Source: Watersipora subatra (lineage: Eukaryota; Bryozoa; Gymnolaemata; Cheilostomatida; Watersiporidae). Taken from it: DNA of 64,000 nt. Under the pieces are notes generated by a model. The model had not been told where the DNA came from. It searched no databases and saw only the letters and a list, made by a program, of their open reading frames with translations. This document shows, in pieces, positions 34,006 through 46,100 of this stretch (position 1 is its first letter; each line of letters starts with the position of its first letter). The DNA lies in the NCBI RefSeq assembly GCF_963576615.1, contig NC_088714.1, positions 34,132,643 through 34,196,642 on the forward strand, read 5' to 3'. The translations under genes and the position numbers were made by a program.

Positions 34006-34144
34006 CTAAAATAAGGAAACAAACAGTTCATCAGTGCTGTTCACAGCTAAAAGTTTGCAGCAGATTGCTAAAAAGTCTTGGCAAACCTCAAATAAGGTCA
34101 GCCGAATTCTATTTAATACCTTATCTGTAAAAATTAGTAAATTA

Positions 34145-34798
34145 CAGTCGACCATCATTAAAACAAACTTATAGAGATGGCGGGTGGTCCAGTTAAGGCG
34201 ATTATCCGGTTTAACCGATGTGCATACATATAGATCTACATCTCTCCCTCTCCCTCTCCCTCTCTCTCTCGCAGTTGGTTGTTTTGACAATGATTGTCTT
34301 ATTGTTCAAATGTTAAGACTGATTTCCATGCAGCTCTGTTTTCTGTCTTCTCTGACCATCTGTTTGTGTCTCGTTCCTCAACTTCATGTTACGCTCAGGT
34401 CCTTTTTTGTATCTCAGCTTGAGTCTGCACTGATTCTTCCCATCATACAGTTGTATATACACTGCACTATACACTGCACTATACACTGCACTATACACTG
34501 CACTATATACTGCACACTATACTGCGCACTATACTATGCTGTACATACTTCAAAACATTTAGACTGTAAGCAAAATATTTTAAGCTGCAAAAATTTTTTA
34601 AAATAGCAACAATGGTTAGACAACTCCTGTAACAGCCAACTATTTCTATTCACGCAAAGTAGTAGCCTACAACTATATTATTTTACTGAATATTAAATAC
34701 ATGTATGTTACTCTTTCAAACTTATGTTGTGGTTTTTTAATATAATTATTTATAAATCGCATCAAGCTATACTTCCCCATTTTAGCAAAGGTCGACTG
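34145..34798. mobile_element. TA-flanked MITE candidate
   Basis: Left end CAGTCGACCATCATTAAAA and inverted right end CAGTCGACCTTTGCTAAAA, each preceded by TA. It carries a (CT)n tract at 34240 and a 12-bp array at 34455. No transposase sequence. Confidence 0.5.
34455..34548. repeat. 12-bp tandem repeat
   Basis: TATACACTGCAC repeated about seven times with late variants. Confidence 0.85.
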
Positions 34799-36543
34799 TA
34801 TCTTTTCCTAAAGCACATCAATTACATAAGTACTGTTTCAGCTTATTCAGGTTCTTCAATATCTTGGCTTTCAAATGAGCCATTTTTTGACATGGTGAGA
34901 CAGACATTGGTTGGTGTTTATAGGATTTCCCCAAAGCTCTACCGTAGAAACTTTCAATGGTATAGGCTCGGAAATTGTGACGTCACAATTTTCATATTCG
35001 GTGTTGTGTGCTCTTACCGCTTATTTTATCACTTACCGCTTATATTTATCAACTACGATAATGACGCTAGTAGCATGCCAAGGTAGGACAACCTAAGGGA
35101 ACCAATGAAGATGACAAAGGAATCAGTGTCATTAGCTTTCCATGTACAGATTATTTTTATGATAAATAACTCAGATTCCAAGCACCATACTATATTTTCC
35201 CGATGATATTATGCACTAGCCCTCTCTTTTTATTGTGATGTTGGAGGCACGACTGGGGCCAATTAATTTCAAGCATTGCGTGATCTTGCAAGAGTGCAAT
35301 CTACATATAGCCCTAGGGCCACGCCACTGCAGGTCACAATTTAATCGGTGTAACTTCATTACCTTTACCACCATGGGTGATTAACAACCAGGTATGTTGT
35401 TAAGAGTTATTTCTGTTTTTTGTTTAATTTTGTTGTAAAAGCCAATCGAATTAAATCAATCATTGGGGTTGACTCCCTGCACTCCTGGATTGTTCAAAAT
35501 AGAGAAGCCTACTGTAAATAACTTAATCTGCCTATAAGCTAGTATCATACACAAAGTGATTAATTTAACTGTCCAATACATCTATTTTCTATTTTCCATA
35601 TACTATAACTAATTCAAATATAATATCAATATTGTAATTTTTATATTTTTTTCTTTTTGATATTTAATTACTAATTAAATGTAGTTATTAATCAAGTTAT
35701 TATTCATTTCTGTATGGGACAAACAGGGCCATCATATAGAATGATGTGATAAAAATTACTATAAATTTTTAAAATGAACGAAAGGATGAAACAGTCAACT
35801 CTAACAATCACCCAAAATCTATTAACCAAGAACACATGTTTGTATTGGTCGGGCGTTAGCACGATCCCCGGGCATTGTTGATTATCTAGAATGCTAGTTT
35901 ATTATTAGCACTCTCTGGGTTTAACAGCACCGATTGTCACAGAAAAGTGCAGCCTCAATGGCAGCGAAAGGGATCGACGATTTAAGGCTAAATGATAATT
36001 ATGACATCACATTGTGGGCACCACAACCAAGTGTTTTTTTATTGCAGGACATACTTTTGACACCCTGTTTTTCATAGTTCTATTATTCTTTGTGTATTGA
36101 ATATAGGCTCATTCGAAAGCCAAGACTGTGATGTACTGAAATATATGATAAAAGTACTTATGTAATTGATGTGCTTTAAAATTATGCTTGTTTTGTTGTG
36201 GTTAAACGAGCCACTTTAAAAAACTGATTCATGCTTAATTTAGCCAACTTTCTTCTGTAGTAGGCATCGTTACATACTCAATAGAATTTGTCTCCCTTGT
36301 ACTTTTACTATAAAAATCTTGTCATGAACTAGTTGTTTAAATTAGATAGTTATACATATGTAAACCTTCTAAAGTGACTACAATGTGTTGGAGCAGAAAA
36401 TACGTTTGTAAACGAAATATGTACGCAAAAAACACAACATAAACAAAAAATACTCCAATATGTAATGTTAATTAGCTCTTCTATCTCTCTAGTTTGTGAT
36501 GGTAAAAGGTTACAGCAGATGTCATGAGGAAAGCATAACATAC
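34799..36543. other. intron w21/w22, distal part, nothing recognised
   Basis: No open frame, array or terminal repeat that I can support. A GTGACGTCAC-like palindrome occurs at 34978-34988. Confidence 0.45.
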
Positions 36544-36713
36544 CTGTAGAGTTTGCACCACTTGTCAAGTTTGGTAAGGTTGGAGGAGAGAGAGCCGTTG
36601 AGTTGAGCTATGCTGCCGGCAATATCAAGGCCTTCCTGAGAGCCTTCACTACAGAGCGCTGACTGCTGCTGCTGCAATGACCTCTGCAGCTCATCCATCT
36701 GCGAGTGTAGTTT
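36544..36713 (-). CDS. spectrin-repeat gene exon w21
   Basis: KLHSQMDELQRSLQQQQS to DKWCKLY, then a Ser codon split ag/t. Acceptor aaatattgcag, donor gtatgt; ends in phase 2. w21 plus w22 is 315 bp. Confidence 0.86.
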
Positions 36714-37816
36714 CTGCAATATTTATAAAGTACATGTACCTACCTTCAACACACTGTCATACCTCTTATCTCTACATGCATTCTTCAGTTATAAAATATT
36801 ATGATTTGTCTGTAATATTGCTGCAAGAGTGGTGTTTATGAATCTATATAATTTAGCTAGACAGGAATGATAAAATGACTCATCTCCTCCATCACCTGAT
36901 GATTAAGGTGACAAAATGCCCAAGGCTGCCTACTAGTGACTGAAGTCACAAGATGGCCACGACAAGCCTGGCCAACGGAATCCCATGCTCTATCCAGATA
37001 CATAGTTGGATAGCTATTCGCGTGTACATAAAAATGAGATTTTTTTATAAAGAACAAACCTAAAAACTTATAATTTATGATCCCATTCGGTCAGTAGACT
37101 AGTATTTCAGGTACATAGTATTTCATCAGGTCACAATGTTCCAAGTATCATCCAGCTGTCCAGCCAACGTTTATCTTCTATCAACTTGTGCAGATTTACA
37201 TAAAAAGGAATGCTACTACACTGTAGCTACTAGCGAGGGTTTACAGCATGCGTTAGTTGTCTCCTGAGGTATTCTATGTTTATAGCAGCTAAAGCAGGCG
37301 CTGCAATTAGATCCACCATCATATTCCTCTACTGCTTGTCTCTTCTAGTCAAACTAAATGCTTTTAAACATTTTATGTCAAGGCATCTCAAACAACAGCA
37401 TTTTTCAACGCTGTTGCCACGCATGGCATGGCAAAGATGCACCTGCATCGTTGCCAAGCTATTTTCCATTGTACTTTGTCTTCTTTATTTTTTTCTATTT
37501 TTATTGTTTTACTGTTACTCCAAATAAATGTAGATGAGAGATAATGTATATATGATTTATGTATACATTTATATATGTAAAGGATGCAGAATAGTTGTAA
37601 AGAATACTCATCTTATTTCCTATTTAGCTAATTAAACGCTTCCTGCCATCTTCTGCACTCCTTCGGAGAGAGCAGGAAACTAACTAGTTGAAGGAAGAAA
37701 AGCTTTCTCGAACACTGTTTTACATCTTTTATATATACTAGTCAACTCATATCTAGAGAATTCTTACTTTAGCAATACATTAGGGCCCTTTAGTTTACAC
37801 TGTATCTTTCAGTTTT
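36714..37816. other. intron w20/w21, left part, nothing recognised
   Basis: Short plus-strand open frame at 37276 has no support; no arrays. Confidence 0.45.
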
Positions 37817-38243
37817 AGGGCTGGTTCACCCTGCATCGCTATATGTCGGAGTTGTCCTCTCGGCGATTGTTTGTCGACTATAAACACCGTAAACTGATGG
37901 CATCATCAAGGAAACGCAAATACGTTGAGAAAGAATGCAGACATCAAACATTCCCAATAGTTCACTGAGCAGCCATGAGAGCCTGTGCAATGTGTACCAC
38001 TTCAGTGATGGTGATTGGCTGTCACAGATTGCTTAATCTATATTTCCTCTCATGCTAGTAGCTGCAGGACTAGTAGTTCATGGTTTCGGCGACCGCATTG
38101 CCTAATGAGAATGCTATGCCGTGACATATTTCTGATGTAAACGCAGATGGATTTGTGATAGTGTGAACATTATTATTACAGATGATCACCGAAGTATTAT
38201 GTGATTAACATCAACATGCCGCGATATAGTGTGAACCAGCCCT
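37817..38243. mobile_element. 427-bp MITE with AGGGCTGGTTCAC ends
   Basis: Left end AGGGCTGGTTCACCCTGCAT and inverted right end AGGGCTGGTTCACACTATAT share a 14-base match and weaker similarity (atCGC) further in. No coding content, no clear target-site duplication; hAT-like is possible. Confidence 0.6.
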
Positions 38244-38359
38244 GATTAACCACTCGATCTAATCAATGTTGAATAAAACCCTTGCTATAGCATAAAGAAC
38301 TATGATGGTAAAAGAGAGCATCTATGAATCAACACAGATCCCTATACGTAATAGCATAC

Positions 38360-38509
38360 TTGATAGCTTGAAAGCTGCTGCTGCTTCTCCGCACAAGTTG
38401 ATCGCAGCACCATCTCTTCCCCAAACTCTCGAGCTTTATCCTCTAACGTCTCACGGATCTGGGCAATCCGCGCCGAGATAACATCATTGTCAGAGAGCTT
38501 GCTCCGCAA
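38360..38509 (-). CDS. spectrin-repeat gene exon w20
   Basis: 50 codons, LRSKLSDNDVISARIAQ to QQQLSSYQ. Acceptor ctttcattcag, donor gtatgc; phase 0 at both ends. Confidence 0.84.
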
Positions 38510-38945
38510 CTGAATGAAAGCAATAATCAGTTGAAGCAGTGAGGAGACTTACACAAGCAGACTTACCTTGATCAAGCTTTACCAACAACATTTATTTATC
38601 TCAAGCTTGACACACGTTGACGCTTCGTACATGCTTACCATGACTTTTGCATCAAGCATTTGCATTGCCTAATTCTGTTAGAGCCGAGCAAATGTTTCCA
38701 TTTTAAAAAGTTACTGGGCACAAGCTAATTATTGCAATAATTCTGAGTCCACAAAAATACAAGCAGGTTGTTTAAAAAGGCCTTGAGGAGTCATTTGATT
38801 GGTCGATGGAATCCCCGCACGTCTTAATAAAAATAGATTGTATGTATCAGAAGCATGACAACAATTACCGTGACTGGCCAGTACAATGGCCTAAACGTTG
38901 TTTTACACTGCAATGATGGGAGTTGAGCTACAGCAAATATATCAC
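38510..38945. other. intron w19/w20, nothing recognised
   Basis: No feature seen. Confidence 0.5.
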
Positions 38946-39122
38946 CTGTTTGAGGGAATTCGAGAGTCGCGTGTTCAGCTCGTCTAGCTGAAGTTGTCTT
39001 CGCCTTACTTCCTGCTGTACAGTTTTGCGCTCAGCTAGAGAAGTGGTAGCATATATCTGTTCGCTGGCTTTGGCAGCAGCTGCAACTAACTTGTCCCCGT
39101 GTGCTTGTTGATTCAGACAATC
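38946..39122 (-). CDS. spectrin-repeat gene exon w19
   Basis: 59 codons, DCLNQQAHGDKLVAAAA to RLSNSLKQ. Acceptor ctatttag, donor gtgata; phase 0 at both ends. w19 plus w20 is 327 bp, one repeat. Confidence 0.85.
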
Positions 39123-39602
39123 CTAAATAGGAACAAACAACCTCTTAAAATTGATTCACAGATTGGAAGAGAAATATTTCGCAGCAACCGGTAGTTTGAC
39201 ATCAGAAGACCAGGCAAGTATAATCTTCAGTGTGTATGAGAACAGAAGCATGATAGTAGCATGGGTTGACATTATTAAAGGTCAAGTCCTACAGATGAGA
39301 GCCTATGAGGTGAATAAACCAACATTTTTATAGCCCTTTTGGTTGTTTATTTTATTATCCATAAATTACAGCACTAGAACTCTCATAGTTAATTCTTAAA
39401 TTGTGTCAGTTGTCCTGGTTAATTTCAGACATTCAAAAACAAAAAACCTTTTTCATACATTCAGTGGCAGGCACAGTGGCAGGTACAATGACATGTACAG
39501 TGGCATGTTCAATGGCATGTATGCATGAATACATCAAAAAAGATAGACACTGGTTTGATCTGAAATATATGTAAACTTGAACTTAAAATTCCTTCACACA
39601 GT

Positions 39603-39770
39603 AATATTAGACATGTGCCAGACGAATGTTAGTACTACTAATAGACTAATATTAGACATGTGCCAGACGAATGTTAGTACTACTAATAGACTAATATTAG
39701 ACATGTGCCAGACGAATGTTAGTACTACTAATAGACTAATATTAGACATGTGCCAGACGAATGTTACCCG
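39603..39770. repeat. 45-bp tandem repeat, about 3.8 copies
   Basis: Unit ATTAGACATGTGCCAGACGA plus ATGTTAGTACTACTAATAGACTAAT in two parts; copies are nearly identical. A 68-codon open frame across it is an artefact (45 is divisible by three). Confidence 0.93.
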
Positions 39771-39894
39771 CATGAAGCAGTAAACAAAATGAATTTACAA
39801 ATATTTCCATTCAAAACAGCGTCTACGATGTTAAATATTTTATAGCTGACTGTACATAGCATGTGAAATGCTTTCTTAGCTTATCCTTTTCCGA

Positions 39895-40550
39895 AACATA
39901 GAGCACATACATTGAGCACATACATAGAGTGAATACTTAGAGCAAATACATTGAGTATATATATATAGAGAATATTTATACATGTGTATAGAGTATATAC
40001 ATAAAATATACGCTGAGTATATACATAACTAGCTGTGTCACCCGGCGTTGCCCGTGTAATAGAAGAGTCTTTGGACAGAAAATTGATTTGCATTTAACAT
40101 ATAACAACATTTGCCATTATAACTTTCAAAGTGCATATCATGAGAGAAGAGTGTCCATGTAGTTGAACTAAATTAAGAGAAAAATAAAAACAACTGTAAA
40201 GGTTTTAAAACTTTGTCAAACAACTGTACCTTTCAAGCTAGTAGCCTGGCATAATGCCAATGGAAAACTCCATTAAGCTAGTTAATAAGGTTAGGCTTCC
40301 AATGACGGTAAGCCATGACTTTGAGTCTGTATTGTTGTCCAGCTTAGCTGTTCTAATAATAGCTATAGCCGGATTTCCAACAGACGAACGGACTTTGAGA
40401 AATATATATAGAAGTATACAGAGTATATACGGTACATAGAGTATACACTGAGTATATACATAAAGTATACAGAGTATATACATAGAGTATACACAGAGTA
40501 TCTAAATAAAGTATAAACGGAGTATATACATGTAGTATAATATATATTAT
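39895..40550. repeat. AGAGTATATACATA-type array split by an insertion
   Basis: Degenerate 13-20-bp units (GAGTATATACATA, AGTATACAGAG) occupy 39895-40026 and resume at 40404-40550, with unrelated sequence between. Confidence 0.7.
40027..40396 (+). mobile_element. short retroelement-like insertion
   Basis: Begins ACTAGCTGTGTCACCCGGCG and ends CGGACTTTGAGAAATATATATA, a start and AT-tail pattern I associate with short non-autonomous retroelements in invertebrates. It interrupts a tandem array, which defines its borders. Family not named. Confidence 0.5.
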
Positions 40551-41102
40551 AAAATAACTCTTTTGTGGGTGATTCAATGCCAACAAAGTTTCCAAATATG
40601 ATGAATATAATTTTTTATCGCTTGTAATGTCAGTATATACAGTATATGCTTTTTCAAGCAAAAAGTTTTTTAACATAGTTTGAACTCTGTTCAAATTAGC
40701 ATTAAAAGTCAAAAGAATGCCTGCATTTTCATAAAGTAGAAAGTGTGCTTATAGAAAACTGACAATCTAATGATAAATATTATGATCAACTGCTCATATA
40801 TCCTCTAGTGGTCTATAGTGAGTGACAAACAAATTTTTGTAACTGAAAGTGTGAAATCTAGAATCTTAACTTATTACTTATTTTATTGTCTTTTTATCAC
40901 CTCTATAACTGATGCCAGCAATAACTTACACAAAAGCCAATTCGACTGACTTGATAAGACTAAAGATTTGAGGTTGATTCTTCGATTATTACCAGACTGC
41001 CAGGCTTTGGACTACACCCCTATATGATTACCCTGACCCTTGGAAAGATGGGTAGTTTTTGACTTAAGCCAAGCCAGTAGGAAAGGCAACTCGAAGACTC
41101 AC
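40551..41102. other. intron w18/w19, exon-proximal part, nothing recognised
   Basis: No feature seen. Confidence 0.5.
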
Positions 41103-41289
41103 CATTATGGCTGTCTGCCTGTCTTTGAGTGTCTCCATGGCAGTGATACGCTGCTGTCTTTCTCCAACTTCTTCCATCCACAAATCAAACTCGTGCAGTG
41201 CTGCCGTAAACTCTGTGTGCGAGTCAAGTGCCACCCGGGTCTTGTCAACCACAGAGTTAGCAGACTCCCTGAGTGAGTGATATCGGCTC
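41103..41289 (-). CDS. spectrin-repeat gene exon w18
   Basis: Completes the split Met: SRYHSLRESANSVVDK to DRQTAIM, with HEFDLWMEEVGERQQR, a textbook helix-A pattern. Acceptor ctcttaaag, donor gtgagt; phase 2 in, phase 0 out. Confidence 0.88.
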
Positions 41290-42446
41290 CTTTAAGAGTA
41301 AAATGATGTTTTAACAAAGTCATTCGATAAGACAAGATAGATTTGCTGGTGCCCATGCAACCGCTTTATCAATTTAAGCTGCAAATTGAATGTTTATAAA
41401 ATTTGACCAATATAAGTTGAACAAACTAACCTTGATTTAATCTTAACTCTATTTCACTGGTTAATGCCAACAAAAGCAAATCAGGCTATAATGGAAAATA
41501 AATATAAAAAATAAAGTAATACGATAGAAAATAAATAGTATTTAAAAAGGAAATTATATACTTAGACTTCGAAAAGACACTGCAAACACCTGACTACCCT
41601 TATAAACACTAGTACTGTGTAACCTGATCTACCGGGGTGTGCTAGTTATAGTAAATGTTTAACAGTTCATAATGTTATTAACATTCATGCACTGACTACC
41701 CTTATACTTCATAGCTAGTAGTGTTAGCATAAAGTAGCATGAAGAGTACTATCACTAGCAAGCATGAAGAGTGGTTATCACTATTGCTGAGTGACTGATA
41801 ACATAAGATGGATGACTCATTATACACTTAGTAATATTTAATATTCAAAATATCTAGTCCTCACAGCAATGTATTACTAGTGTGTGTGTTGGCATGCGTC
41901 TGTCACAAGTTACAGACTCATGCCATTAATATTAGTTCAAATTTCTGGCGCCTCAGTCCCTTCTATAAATAAGATGCCACCAGTACTAACGAAGCTTCCT
42001 GGGTGGTCCTAACACCAATCACGAGCTTCTCTTGTTGATACACAATTGTGATTCAGAGAAAAGGCTGAGTAAGTATGTCTGCAGGTGGTGGCCAAGTGCA
42101 CAGACTGCCAGCAGTGTAAGAATTGTTTACTAAAGCTGTCTTAAATGGGATCCCAGGCTCCATTCTGATACACTGTAATTGACTGTTGCCAGTTCATGTA
42201 CCTTAAAGGTGTGTACTCATCCACATTGCTGATTTAATATTAATATATGAAGAGTACTGTTAATGTTTAACTATTATAACTCACAATGAGTTGACAATAC
42301 TCCTTACAGTGAAATATTCTTAGTACCTACAATGAGTTACTAGTCTTACTCCATGTTAAAGACTAGTATTGCTTATAGTGAGCCGCTAGAAGCATCCATA
42401 ATACTACTAGTACTATGCAGAACACTAAACTATTAACTACACTTAC
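41290..42446. other. intron w17/w18, nothing recognised
   Basis: Repeated short words (ACTAGTACT, AGCATGAAGAGT) but no array with a fixed period. Confidence 0.45.
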
Positions 42447-42565
42447 ATAAGTTTGTTGGCAGTCAAACCAACTCTCGGCTCTCCACACAGACTGCTCAGT
42501 TCACTACAGAGTGAGTTGAATTCTGCAACAGGCTGGCTCAGTTCCATCACCTGAGCTTGAAACTC
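42447..42565 (-). CDS. spectrin-repeat gene exon w17
   Basis: EFQAQVMELSQPVAEFN to LTANKL, then a Met codon split at/g. Acceptor ttttctcag, donor gtaagt; ends in phase 2. w17 plus w18 is 306 bp. Confidence 0.85.
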
Positions 42566-42598
42566 CTGAGAAAACATAAATGTAAAGTAAGGTAACTT

Positions 42599-42733
42599 CA
42601 ACTGTGAGCTGTAGTCTTTCAATTGCACCCATCCCATCACCACAATCTTGTTAGCTAGTGTATATTTAACTGTGAGCTGTAGTCTTTCAATTGCACCCAT
42701 CCCATCACCACGATCTTGTTAGCTAGTGTATCT
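42599..42733. repeat. 69-bp direct duplication
   Basis: Two near-identical copies starting AACTGTGAGCTGTAGTCTTT, differing at a few bases, right beside exon w17. Confidence 0.9.
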
Positions 42734-42767
42734 TTGAGCTAATGAACAATTTATTTTCGCCTCATCT

Positions 42768-43015
42768 AGCGATAAGTTTACTGTTGTAAGAGCGAAGTCT
42801 GGCCTGTCCAAAGCCATGGCTGGAGGTTGGCAAAAATATTGCAGCATGCGAAATTTGAACCCATGACATTTAGATTTACTGACTGGCATACTATCATCCG
42901 CATCGCTCAACACCCTTCTCCAGCAATGGAATTATTGTGTATATAGTTATTCTCTAGACTTTACTGACACCCTTGATGGTCTCTCACAGCCCATCGGACT
43001 ACCAGGGTACTAGTG
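42768..43015 (-). mobile_element. tRNA-related SINE copy
   Basis: Left end TTTACTGTTGTAAGAGCGAAG, then CCATGGCTGGAGGTTGGCAA as in the 4556 copy, a B-box-like block on the minus strand (GGGTTCAAATTTC), and right end CCAGGGTACTAGT. The right end continues into the 29-bp array. Confidence 0.65.
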
Positions 43016-43296
43016 CGTACATGTATATGTGAAGGGTACTAGTGCGTACATGTATATGTGAAGGGTACTAGTGCGTACATGTATATGTGAAGGGTACTAG
43101 TGCGTACATGTATATGTGAAGGGTACTAGTGCGTACATGTATATGTGAAGGGTACTAGTGCGTACATGTATATGTGAAGGGTACTAGTGCGTACATGTAT
43201 ATGTGAAGTGTACTAGCGCGTACATGTATATGTGAAGTGTACTAGTGCGTACATGTATATGTGAAGGGTACTAGTGCGTACATTTATATGTGAAGA
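43004..43296. repeat. 29-bp minisatellite grown from the SINE end
   Basis: About ten copies of GGGTACTAGTGCGTACATGT plus ATATGTGAA. The first unit overlaps the SINE's terminal GGGTACTAGT. Confidence 0.93.
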
Positions 43297-43735
43297 AAAA
43301 CATGAAACTGATAAATCGTGTAGAAATGTTTAGAGTTAGTAACTGGAAGCTATATGCTATAAGGTTATATGCTGAGTATTGTCCACATATTTTCTCTTTT
43401 CCTTTCACTGAACGCAGGTAAACATCGCTCTGCCATACACTTTGCGTACCTTAAAGTTTGTCAGTATAAAACACATGGTTGAAATCATATATGTCGACCA
43501 AATGTTAAAATTAACAACAAAGACAGTATTAAACTTATCATCTCAAGATGCCAAAAAATACAGAAGTGGACCTTACTACTGTTTTTTTCAACATGATAAA
43601 TGAAAGAAAAAGCACCTGCTAATGCTTGACCAAAAAAAGTGATGAATAAAAGACACCTGCTAGCACATGGCAAAAATAATTAATAATAGGCACATGATCG
43701 TACCTGACAAAATTATTTATTGAAAGGACCATTAC

Positions 43736-44059
43736 CTGAGCATGTTTTACTTGTTTTTCCTTTTCCTCAAACGTCGCCTGTAACTTAAAGTGAGTGCGAG
43801 CGTGTTCCTCAAGGACACTGAGCTCTCCAGAAAGGCTGTTAGACATCGAAGAATAGGTTTCCCATAGATAGAGACAATGTTCTAATTGCTGACAGAGCTG
43901 GTCAGCTGATAATTTCATAGCTTCCAGCTCACTTTCTGCATCAGCATACCGTGACTTTAGTCGCTCTTCCAGTGTGTCTCCACACAATCGGCAAACGACC
44001 TCTTGGTGAGTCTTAAGTTTAGCTAGCAGTTCCGCTAAAGAGCTCATATCCCGCAAAAC
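43736..44059 (-). CDS. spectrin-repeat gene exon w16
   Basis: 108 codons, one repeat in one exon: VLRDMSSLAELLAKLK to EKQVKHAQ, with YLWETYSSMSNSL. Acceptor tttcatggcag, donor gtaatg; phase 0 at both ends. Confidence 0.9.
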
Positions 44060-44360
44060 CTGCCATGAAAAAGTTGACATAAGACTCAAATTTGGTTAAA
44101 ATACAATACATTTAATGTAATATTAGGTACATATGACTGAATGATACCCTATCTTTAAAGTTACAATACTAATAAATTCTCATAATCAGTATTGACTTTT
44201 GTCATAATTTGAAGTTAGTTTGCCCAAAGTTCATTTCTATCATAATATTTGTAGCCTTGAGAGTTTAATTAAAATTTGCATGTAGGTCTAAATAAGGCTG
44301 TTAAAAATCTCATCATCAAAAGAATAAAAAAGATACGCGTCAAACCAATTCTAGGTGTAA

Positions 44361-44431
44361 GGAATTCTGGCCATCCAATTGGCTACATTTCTTATAGGTA
44401 GCAATGTAGCCAATTGGATGGCAAGAATTCT
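44361..44431. repeat. hairpin-forming inverted repeat
   Basis: Arms GAATTCTGGCCATCCAATTG... and its inverse (about 28 bp each with one or two mismatches) around a 15-base loop. Confidence 0.85.
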
Positions 44432-44469
44432 ACCCAATACTATAGTAAACATTTATCAGGGTTATAATT

Positions 44470-45000
44470 AACCCTGATAAATCTTTACTATTATAAGAGC
44501 CACGACCGTCTGAAGCTACTGTTGGAGCATTAGGAAAAAAGATTGCATCGCACGGGATTCGAGCACAGACATTAAGCATACCAGCCAGGCATGTTACTAT
44601 CTGCACCACTAACCCACCTATTAAGCATACCAGCCAGGCATGTTACTATCTGCACCACTAACCCACCTATTAAGCATGCCAGCCAGGCATGTTACTATCT
44701 GCACCACTAACCCACCTATTAAGCATACCAGCCAGGCATGTTACTATCTGCACCACTAACCCACCTATTAAGCATGCCAGCCAGGCATGTTACTATCTGC
44801 GCCACTAACCCACCTATTAAGCATGCCAGCCAGGCATGTTACTATCTGCACCACTAACCCACCTATTAAGCATACCAGCCAGGCATGTTACTATCTGCAC
44901 CACTAACCCACCTTGCAGCATTTTTTGGAATAATTACGCAGATACTTATTACAGGTGACAATCTCTCATGACACCGGACTGCCTGGGTCTCTCATGACAC
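44470..45000 (-). mobile_element. tRNA-related SINE copy with internal expansions
   Basis: Left end CTTTACTATTATAAGAGCCA and a B-box-like GGGATTCGAGC (GCTCGAATCCC on the minus strand). The A-box half is amplified (44572-44915), and the right end CTCTCATGACACCGGACTGC starts the 26-bp array. Confidence 0.68.
44572..44915. repeat. 49-bp minisatellite, 7 copies, inside a SINE
   Basis: Units TTAAGCATACCAGCCAGGCA plus TGTTACTATCTGCACCACTA plus ACCCACCTA. On the minus strand each unit carries the GTGGTGCAGATAG A-box-like part of the SINE. Confidence 0.95.
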
Positions 45001-45662
45001 CGGACTGCCTGGGTCTCTCATGACACCGGACTGCCTGGGTCTCTCATGACACCGGACTGCCTGGGTCTCTCATGACACCGGACTACCTGGGTCTCTCATG
45101 ACATCGGACTGCCTGGGTCTCTCATGACACCGGACTGCCTGGGTCTCTCATGACACCGGACTGCCTGGGTCTCTCATGACACCGGACTGCCTGGGTCTCT
45201 CATGACACCGGACTGCCTGGGTCTCTCATGACACCGGACTGCCTGGGTCTCTCATGACACCGGACTGCCTGGGTCTCTCATGACACCGGACTACCTGGGT
45301 CTCTCATGACACCGGACTGCCTGGGTCTCTCATGACACCGGACTGCCTGGGTCTCTCATGACACCGGACTGCCTGGGTCTCTCATGACACCGGACTGCCT
45401 GGGTCTCTCATGACACCGGACTGCCTGGGTCTCTCATGACACCGGACTGCCTGGGTCTCTCATGACACCGGACTGCCTGGGTCTCTCATGACACCGGACT
45501 GCCTGGGTCTCTCATGACACCGGACTACCTGGGTCTCTCATGACACGGACTGCCTGGGTCTCTCATGACACCGGACTGCCTGGGTCTCTCATGACACCGG
45601 ACTGCCTGGGTCTCTCATGACACCGGACTGCCTGGGTCTCTCATGACACCGGACTGCCTGGG
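44962..45662. repeat. 26-bp minisatellite, about 27 copies
   Basis: Units TCTCTCATGACACCGGACTG plus CCTGGG, almost identical, with a recurring CTACC variant. It starts from the SINE's right end and stops about 130 bp from exon w15. Confidence 0.96.
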
Positions 45663-45791
45663 TACTCGTAAGTTGTAAAATTTAATGAGAAGTATGTGAA
45701 CTTTCTATCACTCCATTTTCAGTCTTAGAACTTTTGGCAAGAGAAATGAAACATGCACAGGAGTTTGTAAGCTTGCCAGAGTGTCTATTAC

Positions 45792-46100
45792 CTTGCTCTT
45801 AGATATCCTGTTCTCAATCATAAAGGCATCTGAAGAGGTGAGACTGTTGATCGCGGTAAGAGAGCTCATTCGACTAGCCATAGCCTGAGCTAAACTGACG
45901 CTAGTGGCAGTCCATGCCTTCAACTCGTCACAAGCTGTTGTCAGCTCAGTAGCCTTAGCACCACAAGTTGTGCAAACCTCGGCAAGTTGGTTGATATGGC
46001 TAGCAAGTTGCTTAGCAACAGAATCGCTAGGCAGACCTTTGGCAGGACCCAATGAAGTCTCACATTCGTTTGTATGTGTCAAAGCATCCTCCCGTAGTGT
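45792..46100 (-). CDS. spectrin-repeat gene exon w15
   Basis: 103 codons in one exon, about one whole repeat: TLREDALTHTNECETSL to NRISKSK, with DELKAWTATSVSL. Acceptor tactcgcag, donor gtaata; phase 0 at both ends. Confidence 0.89.

Noticed and set aside
34184..34606. 140-codon plus-strand open frame
   Set aside because: It spans a (CT)n tract and a 12-bp tandem array inside a MITE candidate; no domain is visible.
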